Shown here: in pieces, positions 1 to 7,583 of the stretch | Layout of the letters: every line of letters starts with the position of its first letter | How positions within the stretch are numbered: position 1 is the first letter of the stretch | Assembly: GCA_944322815.1 (NCBI GenBank) | Contig: CALUQB010000007.1 | Span: 1-64,000 of the forward strand | Reading direction: 5' to 3' | From: an uncultured Bacteroidales bacterium | GTDB lineage: Bacteria; Bacteroidota; Bacteroidia; Bacteroidales; UBA932 | DNA length: 64,000 bases | Notes under the pieces: generated by a model | What the model was told of the DNA's origin: nothing | The model's input: only the letters and a program-made list of their open reading frames with translations | Database searches by the model: none | Position numbers and translations under genes: made by a program

Positions 1-1
1 G

Positions 2-925
2 GCGAATACCCCGTTCATACAGGTGGATTTAGGCAGAGGTACTTACTATTTCCGTCCGAAGAACGATGTGGTATTAGAGGCAGGTAGCCGCTACACCTAC
101 ACCGTCAATGTCACCGCCAAAGGGCTGGAACTGGCAGGCTGCACCATCGGCGGCTGGACTGACGGCGGCGGCGAGAGCGGCACGGCAGAGGATTTGGGTT
201 ATTTCATACAGGACGACGGCAGCTACACAGTCTATAACGCTAACGGCCTGCTGGCATGGAATAAGGCCGTGCAAAGCGACCTCTCGCTAAACTGTACCCT
301 GACCGCCGACATCAACCTCACGGGCACAACATGGACACCGATAGGCAGTGGTTTCAGTTCTAATACCGGTTATCAAGGCACCTTCGACGGACAGGGACAC
401 AGCATCACGGGACTGAGCATCACCACAAACTCAACAGACGGTGGGAATGCTGTATTGTTCGATGGTATCGGGAGTAACGGAACGGTGAAGAACCTGCAAG
501 TAGAGGTGAACTACAATGTGCAGCAAGGGGTAGCCAGCGGCATAGTAAATGTCAACTACGGCACCATTACTGCCTGCTCCGTAACGGGAGATATTGCTGC
601 AAGAACCAGCGATATCGGTGGCATTGCGTCTATCAACAACGGTAGTATTATTGGCTGTTGGTTCGATGGAAATTTAACAACGAATTATGTTGAGGGCGGC
701 ATCGCTGCTTACAACTATGGCACCATCACCGCCTGCTTCTATGGCGGCAATGCCGGACAAGAGGTATATAGTAATCAAGGAGAAACGGCAGAAACCACGA
801 AGGTGGACAACTCGACCGTTACTTGGCAGACCGCTGTTGGTGGCATGAACGCTGCCCTTACCGGCAACGACTATCAATGGAAACTTGGCACGGACGGCCT
901 GCCCGTATTGCAGAGTAACCAGTAA
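2..925 (+). CDS. Fimbrillin-like surface protein with GLUG repeats (5' end outside window)
   Basis: Partial: the frame is open from base 2 with no start, so the N-terminus lies upstream of the window. The first ~45 visible residues resemble the C-terminal strand region of Mfa/FimB-type fimbrillins (a 'tytVNVTAKGLEL' segment followed by a W in a GGWT context). After it come GLUG-like repeats, each with a G-G-I/A...YGTIT/I-x-x-C core, around residues 165-250 (three clear copies: NYGTITAC, NNGSIIGC, NYGTITAC). GLUG repeats are found in secreted adhesins and IgA peptidase-like proteins. The gene is followed by two more fimbrillin-like lipoproteins in the same orientation (12 bp to the next), so a surface fimbria or tip-protein locus is likely. 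Exact role unknown; it could be a tip adhesin rather than a shaft subunit. Confidence 0.75.
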   Translation, partial: ANTPFIQVDLGRGTYYFRPKNDVVLEAGSRYTYTVNVTAKGLELAGCTIGGWTDGGGESGTAEDLGYFIQDDGSYTVYNANGLLAWNKAVQSDLSLNCTLTADINLTGTTWTPIGSGFSSNTGYQGTFDGQGHSITGLSITTNSTDGGNAVLFDGIGSNGTVKNLQVEVNYNVQQGVASGIVNVNYGTITACSVTGDIAARTSDIGGIASINNGSIIGCWFDGNLTTNYVEGGIAAYNYGTITACFYGGNAGQEVYSNQGETAETTKVDNSTVTWQTAVGGMNAALTGNDYQWKLGTDGLPVLQSNQ

Positions 926-937
926 AAACAGGACGAT

Positions 938-1882
938 ATGAAACGATATACCCTATATACATTCCCGGCACTCGCCCTGCTCCTTGCGGCCGCAGCCTGC
1001 ACGCAGGACGATGCGGGAACGTTGCCCGACGGCACGCAGCCGCTGACGCTGACCGCCGCCATAGAGGGCAGCGCCGACACTCGCGCCACCGTGGACAACC
1101 GGTGGAACGGCAATGAGACGATAGCCCTGCAGGTAACCGACGGGGACGGCACGGAGTGGTATGACTACACGGTGGATGATAAAGGCAACCTGTCCGGCGA
1201 ATACTATTGGACAAAACCAAGTCCCATCACCGTGCAGGGTCTTTACCCGAATATCATGGTGGAAAACAACGATTGGACTTGGAGTGTGGAGGAAGACCAG
1301 AGCAGCGATGCGGACTATCAGTCGGGAGACCTGCTTTGCAGTGAATCCAAGACCGTGAGCTTCGCCCAAACGCCCGCCCTCACCTTCTACCACCAGACCG
1401 CCAAGGTGGTGGTGAACATCAAGAGTGACGGTCTGCCCGAAAGCATCGGAGCCACGCCGGGCGACATCAGCCTGACTATCGGCGAGGGTGACATCCTTGC
1501 GCTGGACGGCGCGTTCACCCTCCCGAAAGCCGTGGACGCTGACGGGCGTTGGCTCGGCACATGGACACCCGGCACCACTAAAGGCAGCATCAGTCCCCAC
1601 CTCGCCACCGCCACCGAGACCGGCAACTTCGCCACCTACGAAGCCCTTGCCATCCCCCAGACCGTGACAGCGGGTACACGGCTGCTGGCCTTCACCGCCA
1701 AGAAAGGCACTACCGTCTACGGCCCGTTCTACTACACGCTGCAGAAAGATGCCGTCTGGAAGCCCGGCCATGTCTACACCTACGACATCACCATCTTCCA
1801 CTACGGCCTTGACGTGCAGGTATCGGAAAGTCCCAAGTGGAATACTGGCACAGGAGGCGAAGGATCCGTAACCCTGCCATGA
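938..1882 (+). CDS. Fimbrillin family lipoprotein
   Basis: 314 residues. The start is the ATG at 938, directly before a classic lipoprotein signal: positive N-terminus (MKR), hydrophobic core and lipobox ending LAAAAC with the lipidated Cys at residue 21. The body has Mfa/FimB-type fimbrillin features: 'TRAT' shortly after the signal (residues ~47-52), a central FYHQTAKVVVNI strand typical of these proteins, and a C-terminal GHVYTYDITI segment. Such proteins are exported as lipoproteins, processed and polymerised or displayed at the outer membrane. It sits 12 bp after the GLUG protein and 18 bp before a second fimbrillin, so the three are probably co-transcribed. Sequence is too divergent for me to say shaft, anchor or tip. 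Confidence 0.85.
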   Translation: MKRYTLYTFPALALLLAAAACTQDDAGTLPDGTQPLTLTAAIEGSADTRATVDNRWNGNETIALQVTDGDGTEWYDYTVDDKGNLSGEYYWTKPSPITVQGLYPNIMVENNDWTWSVEEDQSSDADYQSGDLLCSESKTVSFAQTPALTFYHQTAKVVVNIKSDGLPESIGATPGDISLTIGEGDILALDGAFTLPKAVDADGRWLGTWTPGTTKGSISPHLATATETGNFATYEALAIPQTVTAGTRLLAFTAKKGTTVYGPFYYTLQKDAVWKPGHVYTYDITIFHYGLDVQVSESPKWNTGTGGEGSVTLP

Positions 1883-1900
1883 GAAGCATAGAACGAATAA

Positions 1901-2890
1901 ATGATAGACAAGATGAAAAGATACAGAACATTTACAGTAATAGGCTTGATGGCGGCACTGTTACTCTCCGCCTGTTCGCAAGATGAACTGGCAGAGAACA
2001 ACACGACATTGCCCGAAGGCGAATATCCGTTGCAGATAGGCAGCGTCACGCTTACGGCGGAGGTGAGCGAACAGCCGTGGACGCGGGTCAGCGAAAACCC
2101 GGCAGACGGGAAGAGCAGCGTATGGGCAGACGGCGACCGCATAGGAGTGCGCATTGGTGATAATGAGGAAACAGGCATCTATGTGATGAATGTAGACGCA
2201 GAAGGTAGGGTTGTGGGCGTCACCCCCGAAAAGCCGGTTTATTGGAAAGACAAACAACCAGCCACCATCACGGCTTGGTATCCCTTGAATGAAGAATTGG
2301 ACTTTACCCACCAAAACCAAGGATTGACCTACCTGCTGAAAGCCACAGGCAACGGGGACTATCAATCTACACCCATCAACCTCAACTTTATCCACCAGCT
2401 TGCCAAGGTGCGGGTGAAACTGGAGGGTACAAAAGCAGATGAAGTGACAGCGGTCACCGTGCGCAGCTATCCCACTTCTACCCACAGCCATGGCACACTG
2501 GACAGCCAAGACAGAAGCCTTACTCCTCAATATGTCCCCATGCGGCGTGCCACCTATGGCAGTGTGGAGTATTGGGAAGCCAACCTGCGCCCCGGTACGT
2601 TACAGGCGAACAACTCCTTTGAAGTGGCAAAAGCGGAAGGTGCCCCCGTGCGGGTAACGCTGGATGCTGATGTACCCATAACCGCCGGGCAGGTACATAC
2701 GATAAACATCAGTGTGAATCCTGTTGTGCCCGAAGATGCGGAAGTAATCACAGACGCTACGGGAGAAATTAGCGATGAAGGCGATATCCTGACAATGAGA
2801 TCAAATTGGAAGTGCGGTTGGAAGATGAGACCGTATGGCTCAACAGACAGCAACTTTCAGAGTTGTTTAATCGCGATGTCAAGACAATAG
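1901..2890 (+). CDS. Fimbrillin family lipoprotein with an out-of-frame 3' end
   Basis: 329 residues. Start ATG at 1901, or more likely the ATG at 1913 giving MKRYRTF; the lipobox is LLSAC with Cys at residue 25 of the longer form. Fimbrillin-type features: 'WTRVSENP' after the signal, a central NFIHQLAKVRVKLEG strand and a C-terminal QVHTINISVNPV segment. The last ~30 residues, after ...EGDILTM (about base 2797 on), are not fimbrillin: they read the opening of the following RhuM gene in the wrong frame, with an unusual Cys/Trp-rich composition. The natural C-terminus has therefore been lost by fusion or frameshift; the protein may still fold, but its extreme C-terminus is aberrant. Confidence 0.8.
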   Translation: MIDKMKRYRTFTVIGLMAALLLSACSQDELAENNTTLPEGEYPLQIGSVTLTAEVSEQPWTRVSENPADGKSSVWADGDRIGVRIGDNEETGIYVMNVDAEGRVVGVTPEKPVYWKDKQPATITAWYPLNEELDFTHQNQGLTYLLKATGNGDYQSTPINLNFIHQLAKVRVKLEGTKADEVTAVTVRSYPTSTHSHGTLDSQDRSLTPQYVPMRRATYGSVEYWEANLRPGTLQANNSFEVAKAEGAPVRVTLDADVPITAGQVHTINISVNPVVPEDAEVITDATGEISDEGDILTMRSNWKCGWKMRPYGSTDSNFQSCLIAMSRQ

Positions 2891-3591
2891 GCAAGCATAT
2901 TAATAATGCGCTGAAAGAAGAATTGGCTGGACTAGCAACTGTCGCAAATTTTGCGACAGTTCAAAAGGAAGGAGAACGGACTGTAACACGACATGTGGAA
3001 TATTACAATCTGGACATGATTCTATCAGTAGGCTACAGGGTAAAATCCAACCGAGGCATAGAGTTCCGTCGTTGGGCGAACAGTGTCCTAAAGGAATATC
3101 TGCTGAAAGGTTATTCCGTCAATCGCCGACTGACGGAACTTGAACATACCGTAGCGGAACATTCACGGAAGATAGACTTCTTCGTCCGCACCTCGCTGCC
3201 ACCTGTAGAAGGTATTTTCCATGACGGCCAGATCTTCGATGCCTATAAGTTTGCCACCGATTTAATACGTTCTTCGAAGAAGTCAATCCTACTGATAGAT
3301 AACTATGTAGACGAGTCTGTGCTGCTGATGTTCAGCAAACGGAATGCCGACGTAAAAGCCGACATCTACACGCATACCATCAGCCATCAGTTGCAACTGG
3401 ACTTGCAGAAGCATAACAGCCAGTATCCCCCGATAGGCATCCATATCTATCGGACATGCCACGACCGCTTCCTGATTATAGACGGGACTGAGGTCTGGCA
3501 CATCGGGGCCTCGCTGAAAGACCTCGGCAAGAAGATGTTCGCGTTCTCAAGACTGAACATCCCGGCCGAGGCTGTCATGAGTTTGCTGTAA
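2806..3591 (+). CDS. RhuM family protein, 5'-truncated
   Basis: The frame opens after a TGA at 2776-2778 and has no ATG before the conserved core; the first possible starts are TTG 2806 or GTG 2812. The core LEVRLEDETVWLNRQQLSEL is the usual RhuM N-terminal region, followed by a KTIGKHINN helix and an RVKSNRGIEFRRWANSVL motif (residues ~80-100). The C-terminal half (from ~125) has a phospholipase-D-like HxRFLIID motif near residue 225. RhuM is a Bro-N/KilA-like, often phage- or island-borne family of unclear function. Here ~20-25 N-terminal residues are missing and the ribosome would normally be translating the upstream fimbrillin in another frame. Probably a decaying gene, though low-level initiation at TTG/GTG is possible. 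Confidence 0.65.
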   Translation: MEVRLEDETVWLNRQQLSELFNRDVKTIGKHINNALKEELAGLATVANFATVQKEGERTVTRHVEYYNLDMILSVGYRVKSNRGIEFRRWANSVLKEYLLKGYSVNRRLTELEHTVAEHSRKIDFFVRTSLPPVEGIFHDGQIFDAYKFATDLIRSSKKSILLIDNYVDESVLLMFSKRNADVKADIYTHTISHQLQLDLQKHNSQYPPIGIHIYRTCHDRFLIIDGTEVWHIGASLKDLGKKMFAFSRLNIPAEAVMSLL

Positions 3592-3673
3592 GAATAATTG
3601 TGCGAGGTCCACAAGGTAGGAAACCGAGACTGTGCCTGTCCGTTTTTTTTTATGTCAGTTTGACGAAAAAAAC

Positions 3674-3681
3674 TAACTTTG
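3674..3681 (+). promoter_or_regulatory. Bacteroides-type -7 box (TAACTTTG) for the CstA gene
   Basis: TAACTTTG matches TAnnTTTG and lies 28 bp before the ATG at 3710. A T-rich run (3643-3651) stands where the weak -33 element would be. The 118-bp gap between the RhuM gene and this one otherwise holds no gene. Confidence 0.6.
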
Positions 3682-3709
3682 CAAATCTTATCCGGTAAAA
3701 ATATTTGAG

Positions 3710-5173
3710 ATGATAACTTTTTGTCTGGCGATACTTGCATTGATAGCTGGCTATCTGCTTTATGGAAAATTCGTGGACAGGTTTTTCGGCGCCGACCCGC
3801 AGAGACCGACCCCTGCCGTGACCAAGGCTGACAATGTGGACTACAAGGTCATGCCTACATGGAAAGTATTCGTGATCCAGTTTCTGAACATAGCCGGACT
3901 CGGCCCTATCTTCGGAGCCATAATGGGTGCGGCTTACGGCCCGGCGGCATATCTCTGGATAGTTTTCGGATGTATATTCATGGGTGCAGTCCATGATTAT
4001 TATTCAGGAATGCTTTCCCTCAGAAATGGCGGGGTGAACATGCCGGACATAGCAGGTAAGTATCTCGGCAAGGCAGGGAAAACTGTCATGACCATCGTAG
4101 TCCCGTTTCTCCTTCTGGCAGTCGGAGTCTCTTTCGTGACCGGACCGGCTGATCTGATGCAGTCCCTTACGGGTTGGGACAAGACATGGTGGCTGTACAT
4201 TATTTTCGCATATTATATCCTTGCGACCCTGCTGCCTATAGACAAGATCATAGGTTCCATTTATCCGTTCATGGGGGCAGCCCTGCTTTTCATGGCGGTA
4301 GGAGTAGGCGGCGCCATGCTGGCTGGAGATATTACAGGCAGTCTTTCCATGCCTGAACTGACTCCCGATACATTGAAAAACTACCATGCGGATCCTCGGA
4401 ACAATATCCTGATTCCGATGCTTTTCATCGTGATTTCATGCGGAGCCATATCAGGTTTTCATTCCACTCAGTCTCCTCTGATGTCCAGATGCCTGAAAAA
4501 TGAGAAATACGGCCGGCCGGTATTTTACGGGGCTATGGTGGCGGAAGGCATAGTGGCCATGATATGGGCCAGTGCGGCCATGGCTTATTTCGGAGGTCCG
4601 GAAGGCCTGAACAAGGCTGCTACGGAAGGAATCATGATAGACGGTGTCCTGACTCAGGTCACTCCTGCCATTGCAGTGGACATGATTTGCAAAAGCTGGC
4701 TTGGAAAGGCCGGTGCGGTCATTGCCGTCATAGGCGTGATAGTGTGTCCTGTCACTTCCGGGGATACTGCTTTCAGGAGCATGAGACTGACTCTTGCCGA
4801 CCTGTTCAGGTGTGATCAGAAAAAGATTTCGAACAGGCTGGTCATTTCAGTCCCTGTTTTTATCGTGGCCTATTTCTGCTGCATGATGGATTTCTCTACG
4901 GTATGGAATTATGTCGGAATATGCAACCAGATACTTGCCGCTCTGGTCCTCTGGACTGTGACCGCATATCTGATCGGAGCGGGCAAACCTCACTGGATAG
5001 CATCCGTTCCTGCCACATTCCTGACATTCGTATGTGTGAGCTATTTCATGATGGCTCCGTACAAGTCGGGAGGCCTGTATCTTTCACCTGTCATCGGATA
5101 TGTGATCGGAGCTGCCGTGGCACTGGCCGTATTCACATATACCGCAGTCAGGGCGGGTCGCTCGGGGAAATGA
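3710..5173 (+). CDS. cstA: CstA-family carbon starvation protein (peptide/pyruvate-type transporter)
   Basis: 487 residues, a polytopic membrane protein with a dozen or more hydrophobic segments starting at residue 1. Family markers: GKFVDRFFG near the N-terminus, VMPTWKVFVIQFLNIAGLGP (~47-66), HDYYSGMLSLRNGG (~95-108), and a GFHSTQSPLMSRC segment (~247-259). CstA proteins were first described in peptide uptake during carbon starvation; relatives transport pyruvate. Short versions of this length are common in Bacteroidota. The ATG at 3710 is the first in frame and follows the -7 box at the expected distance. The gene converges on the Fur-family gene, ending 7 bp from it. Substrate cannot be read from the sequence. 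Confidence 0.9.
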   Translation: MITFCLAILALIAGYLLYGKFVDRFFGADPQRPTPAVTKADNVDYKVMPTWKVFVIQFLNIAGLGPIFGAIMGAAYGPAAYLWIVFGCIFMGAVHDYYSGMLSLRNGGVNMPDIAGKYLGKAGKTVMTIVVPFLLLAVGVSFVTGPADLMQSLTGWDKTWWLYIIFAYYILATLLPIDKIIGSIYPFMGAALLFMAVGVGGAMLAGDITGSLSMPELTPDTLKNYHADPRNNILIPMLFIVISCGAISGFHSTQSPLMSRCLKNEKYGRPVFYGAMVAEGIVAMIWASAAMAYFGGPEGLNKAATEGIMIDGVLTQVTPAIAVDMICKSWLGKAGAVIAVIGVIVCPVTSGDTAFRSMRLTLADLFRCDQKKISNRLVISVPVFIVAYFCCMMDFSTVWNYVGICNQILAALVLWTVTAYLIGAGKPHWIASVPATFLTFVCVSYFMMAPYKSGGLYLSPVIGYVIGAAVALAVFTYTAVRAGRSGK

Positions 5174-5180
5174 TGGCGTA

Positions 5181-5645
5181 CTACGGCTTCTGTGCTGCCG
5201 TTTTCTTTTTCCTCGTAGGCCTTCCTATGAGCTGGATGTCGATGTTTTCGATACTGTAGCCTCTGAAACGCCGTTTGCTGAAATGGTTTTCGATGAGTTC
5301 TGCAAGTTCGTTGTCCACGATGTCCTTGAATTCATGGTTTTCGCAGTCGTAAATATGGAAATGCCTGAACGTGTTGACATCGAAATACATTTTGTTGTTC
5401 GAACTGAGCCGGTAATGATATATCCCGAGTTCTGCCATATTGGTAAGGATATTGTAGACGGATGCGACCGTTACTTTCGTACCGCTGCTTTTCCTGATCT
5501 CGTCAGTGACCATGTCGGCAGACGCATGTCCAAGTTTCAGCATGGCTTCGTGTACGGCAAGTCTCTGCGGCGTGGCTTTCAGAGAATGTGTCTTGAGCAC
5601 ATTCCTGAACTGGTCCATGTCGTTTTTCGGAGTCGGGCTGATCAT
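5181..5645 (-). CDS. Fur-family transcriptional regulator (PerR/Fur-like) lacking CxxC zinc motifs
   Basis: Winged-helix regulator with the family signature LKATPQRLAVHEA, a VTVASVYNILTNMAE recognition region, an SNNKMYFDV segment and a metal-site-like FRHFHIYDCENHEF. Family members sense iron, peroxide (PerR) or zinc and repress by binding palindromes. Only one Cys is present; the paired CxxC motifs that hold structural zinc in many Fur/PerR proteins are absent. Three starts are possible: ATG at 5654, 5645 or 5618. A -7 box at 5666-5673 puts transcription start near 5660, so 5654 would leave only ~6 nt of leader; 5645 is chosen, and 5618 (MDQFRNVL...) is also plausible. Basic C-terminal tail (RPTRKKK). 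An inverted repeat over the promoter suggests autoregulation. Confidence 0.85.
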   Translation of the reverse strand: MISPTPKNDMDQFRNVLKTHSLKATPQRLAVHEAMLKLGHASADMVTDEIRKSSGTKVTVASVYNILTNMAELGIYHYRLSSNNKMYFDVNTFRHFHIYDCENHEFKDIVDNELAELIENHFSKRRFRGYSIENIDIQLIGRPTRKKKTAAQKP

Positions 5646-5646
5646 A

Positions 5647-5668
5647 TTGCGCATTTTAAAGTGCGCAA
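5647..5668 (-). promoter_or_regulatory. Inverted repeat TTGCGCA-N8-TGCGCAA, candidate operator of the Fur-family gene
   Basis: A perfect 7-bp inverted repeat (5647-5653 and 5662-5668) separated by an A/T-rich 8-bp spacer. It overlaps the end of the -7 box (5666-5673), the predicted transcription start and the first possible ATG of the Fur-family gene. Its position would let a bound dimer block RNA polymerase. The sequence differs from the classic Fur or PerR box, so the identity of the binding protein is inference. Confidence 0.5.
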
Positions 5669-5673
5669 AATTA
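5666..5673 (-). promoter_or_regulatory. -7 box (TAATTTTG) for the Fur-family gene
   Basis: Reading the minus strand, TAATTTTG matches TAnnTTTG. It lies 12-20 bp upstream of the candidate start codons at 5654 and 5645 and shares three bases with the inverted repeat. Confidence 0.5.
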
Positions 5674-5757
5674 ATTAAAAATGAGGTCCGGACAAAATAA
5701 AATTGAAAAATTCAAAATTAAATAATTGTCACAATACTGTAAATATTTGTCAATAAT

Positions 5758-6603
5758 ATGAGTGTTAAAGGAATTCCTTTCGGAAATTTTGAGTCGGCGG
5801 CGGTCGTTACGGGAGCCGCGGGAGGAATGGGCCGGATATATTCAGGTCTTCTCGCTGAAAACGGATATTGCCTCATAATGGTCGATATATCAGAGGACAG
5901 GCTGGAACAGGCTGCGGCTGAAGTGCGTGATCTGGTGGATAAATCCGGCCTGGACACCGCCGGAAAATTCAAGTTATTGCCTCTGGCACAGGATCTCTCA
6001 CGGATGGACGCGGCATCGGAAGTGGGGAAGGCCGCTGAAAGATTCGGTGTCCCGGTGGATATCCTTATCAATAATGCCGGCCTGTTTTTCTTCAAGGAGA
6101 TAGCCTCTACGGACAAGAAACTGCTTTCCACCATCATGATGGTGCATAATTATACTCCTTTGATGCTTTGCAGGGAATTTCTTCCGGCCATGAAGGAGCG
6201 CGGGCGGGGTTATATATTGAATGTGTCGTCCCTTGCGGCCTGGATGCCATGGCCGGCAGTGGGAATGTATGCGAATACGAAACGTTTCATCAAGGCTTTC
6301 TCACGTTCTCTCAGAATAGAATGCCGCGGTACCGGAGTGAGCGTCACCACGGCTTATTTCGGCGCTGTGGATACTCCTCTGTATCCGCTGAAGCCTTCTC
6401 TGCGCCGGCTGGCTGTGCGCATTTATGTGATGATTCCGCCGCGGACTGCTGCTGAAAAGGCTCTCAAGGCCATGTTCCGCAAGAGAAAACAGCTGTTGCC
6501 AGGATTGATAAACAAGATTTTCCTGCCTCTGATAGTACTGCTGCCGGATTTCATATTGGGTCCGGTTTACGGGCTGGTGAAAAAACATGTCCGCAATCTC
6601 TGA
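5758..6603 (+). CDS. Short-chain dehydrogenase/reductase (SDR family)
   Basis: 281 residues, a classical SDR. The Rossmann nucleotide motif TGAAGGMG is at ~18-25, the NNAG motif follows VDILI at ~105-108, a catalytic Ser lies in NVSSLAA (~153-159) and the YxxxK pair is in MYANTK (~170-175). An unusually hydrophobic C-terminal stretch (IFLPLIVLLPDFILGPVYGL) suggests membrane association. SDRs of this shape act on fatty acyl or lipid-like substrates and sugars alike, so the substrate is unknown. It is divergent from the Fur-family gene (about 110 bp between starts) and 42 bp upstream of the trxB start, which has its own -7 box. Confidence 0.88.
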   Translation: MSVKGIPFGNFESAAVVTGAAGGMGRIYSGLLAENGYCLIMVDISEDRLEQAAAEVRDLVDKSGLDTAGKFKLLPLAQDLSRMDAASEVGKAAERFGVPVDILINNAGLFFFKEIASTDKKLLSTIMMVHNYTPLMLCREFLPAMKERGRGYILNVSSLAAWMPWPAVGMYANTKRFIKAFSRSLRIECRGTGVSVTTAYFGAVDTPLYPLKPSLRRLAVRIYVMIPPRTAAEKALKAMFRKRKQLLPGLINKIFLPLIVLLPDFILGPVYGLVKKHVRNL

Positions 6604-6611
6604 AAAATGAT

Positions 6612-6619
6612 TATATTTG
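6612..6619 (+). promoter_or_regulatory. -7 box (TATATTTG) for trxB
   Basis: TATATTTG lies 26 bp before the ATG at 6646. It sits downstream of an in-frame ATG at 6607, which argues that 6607 is not the real trxB start. Confidence 0.6.
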
Positions 6620-6645
6620 CAGATTTAGAATTATATCCGAATACG

Positions 6646-7566
6646 ATGGAAAACATAAAATGTCTGATAATAGGAGGTGGTCCTGCCGGCTATACGGCCG
6701 CCATTTATGCGTCCAGGGCGAATCTGTCTCCGGTTCTCTATGAGGGAATACAGCCAGGGGGACAGCTGACTACCACTACCGATATAGAAAATTATCCAGG
6801 TTTCGAAAACGGCATCGGCGGACAGGCACTGATGGATGCCATGCGTGCCCAGGCCGAACGGCTCGGTGCCGATCTGAGACGAGGAATCGTCGTGAAGGCC
6901 GATCTTTCCGCCAGACCGTTCAGACTGTCACTCGATAACGGGGACGAAGTATCTGCAGATGCACTGATCATTGCCACAGGTGCGACCGCGAGGTATCTTG
7001 GTCTTGAATCTGAAACGAAATTCAGGGGGATGGGGGTGTCCGCCTGTGCCACGTGTGACGGTTTCTTTTACAGGAACAGGAACGTGGCGGTGGTAGGCGG
7101 CGGAGATACGGCCTGCGAAGAAGCGTCATATCTGGCCAATATTTGCAAGAAAGTCTACATGATAGTCCGCAGGGATGTCCTGAGAGCTTCCCAGGCCATG
7201 CAGGACAAGGTCATGAATACTCCCAACATCGAGATTCTGTGGAATTGCAACACTCAGGAAGTCATCGGTGATCTTTCCGGTGTGACAGGTGCCCGCCTTA
7301 TCAGAAAGGATGGGGAAGTCTTCGATATCGCCATTGACGGATTCTTCCTTGCCATAGGCCATCATCCTAATTCGGAAATCTTTTCCGAATGGATCAGGAC
7401 GGACGAGAACGGCTATATCCTTACTGACGGCAAGACATCCAGGACGAATGTCGAGGGCGTATTTGCCGCCGGAGATGTCCAGGATCCTTTGTACAGGCAG
7501 GCTATCACTGCTGCCGCATCAGGATGCCGTGCAGCCCTGGATGCCGAGAAATTCCTTAATCTGTAA
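6646..7566 (+). CDS. trxB: Thioredoxin reductase
   Basis: 306 residues, the usual length for the low-molecular-weight bacterial enzyme. It has an FAD Rossmann motif GGGPAGYTAA at ~9-18, the redox-active CATC pair inside ACATCDGFFYRN (~134), a second dinucleotide motif VVGGGDTACEE for NADPH (~152) and the C-terminal GVFAAGDVQD flavin motif (~280). It reduces thioredoxin at the expense of NADPH in the cytoplasm, supplying reducing power for ribonucleotide reductase and peroxide defence. The start at 6646 (MENIKCLIIGG) fits the family N-terminus and the -7 box at 6612-6619. bamD follows 17 bp later. Confidence 0.97.
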   Translation: MENIKCLIIGGGPAGYTAAIYASRANLSPVLYEGIQPGGQLTTTTDIENYPGFENGIGGQALMDAMRAQAERLGADLRRGIVVKADLSARPFRLSLDNGDEVSADALIIATGATARYLGLESETKFRGMGVSACATCDGFFYRNRNVAVVGGGDTACEEASYLANICKKVYMIVRRDVLRASQAMQDKVMNTPNIEILWNCNTQEVIGDLSGVTGARLIRKDGEVFDIAIDGFFLAIGHHPNSEIFSEWIRTDENGYILTDGKTSRTNVEGVFAAGDVQDPLYRQAITAAASGCRAALDAEKFLNL

Positions 7567-7583
7567 GATACTGAAGCCAAAAG

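Noticed and set aside
953-1801. 282-codon open frame antisense to the fimbrillin
   Set aside because: The sense gene has a lipobox and fimbrillin motifs; the antisense frame lacks either.
3659-3681. TTTG 10-11 bp upstream of -7 boxes (cstA, korA, Hc1-like) as a conserved promoter feature
   Set aside because: The expected spacing for -33 is about 19 bp, and other -7 boxes (trxB, nadK, bamA) lack a TTTG at that place; chance in T-rich DNA.
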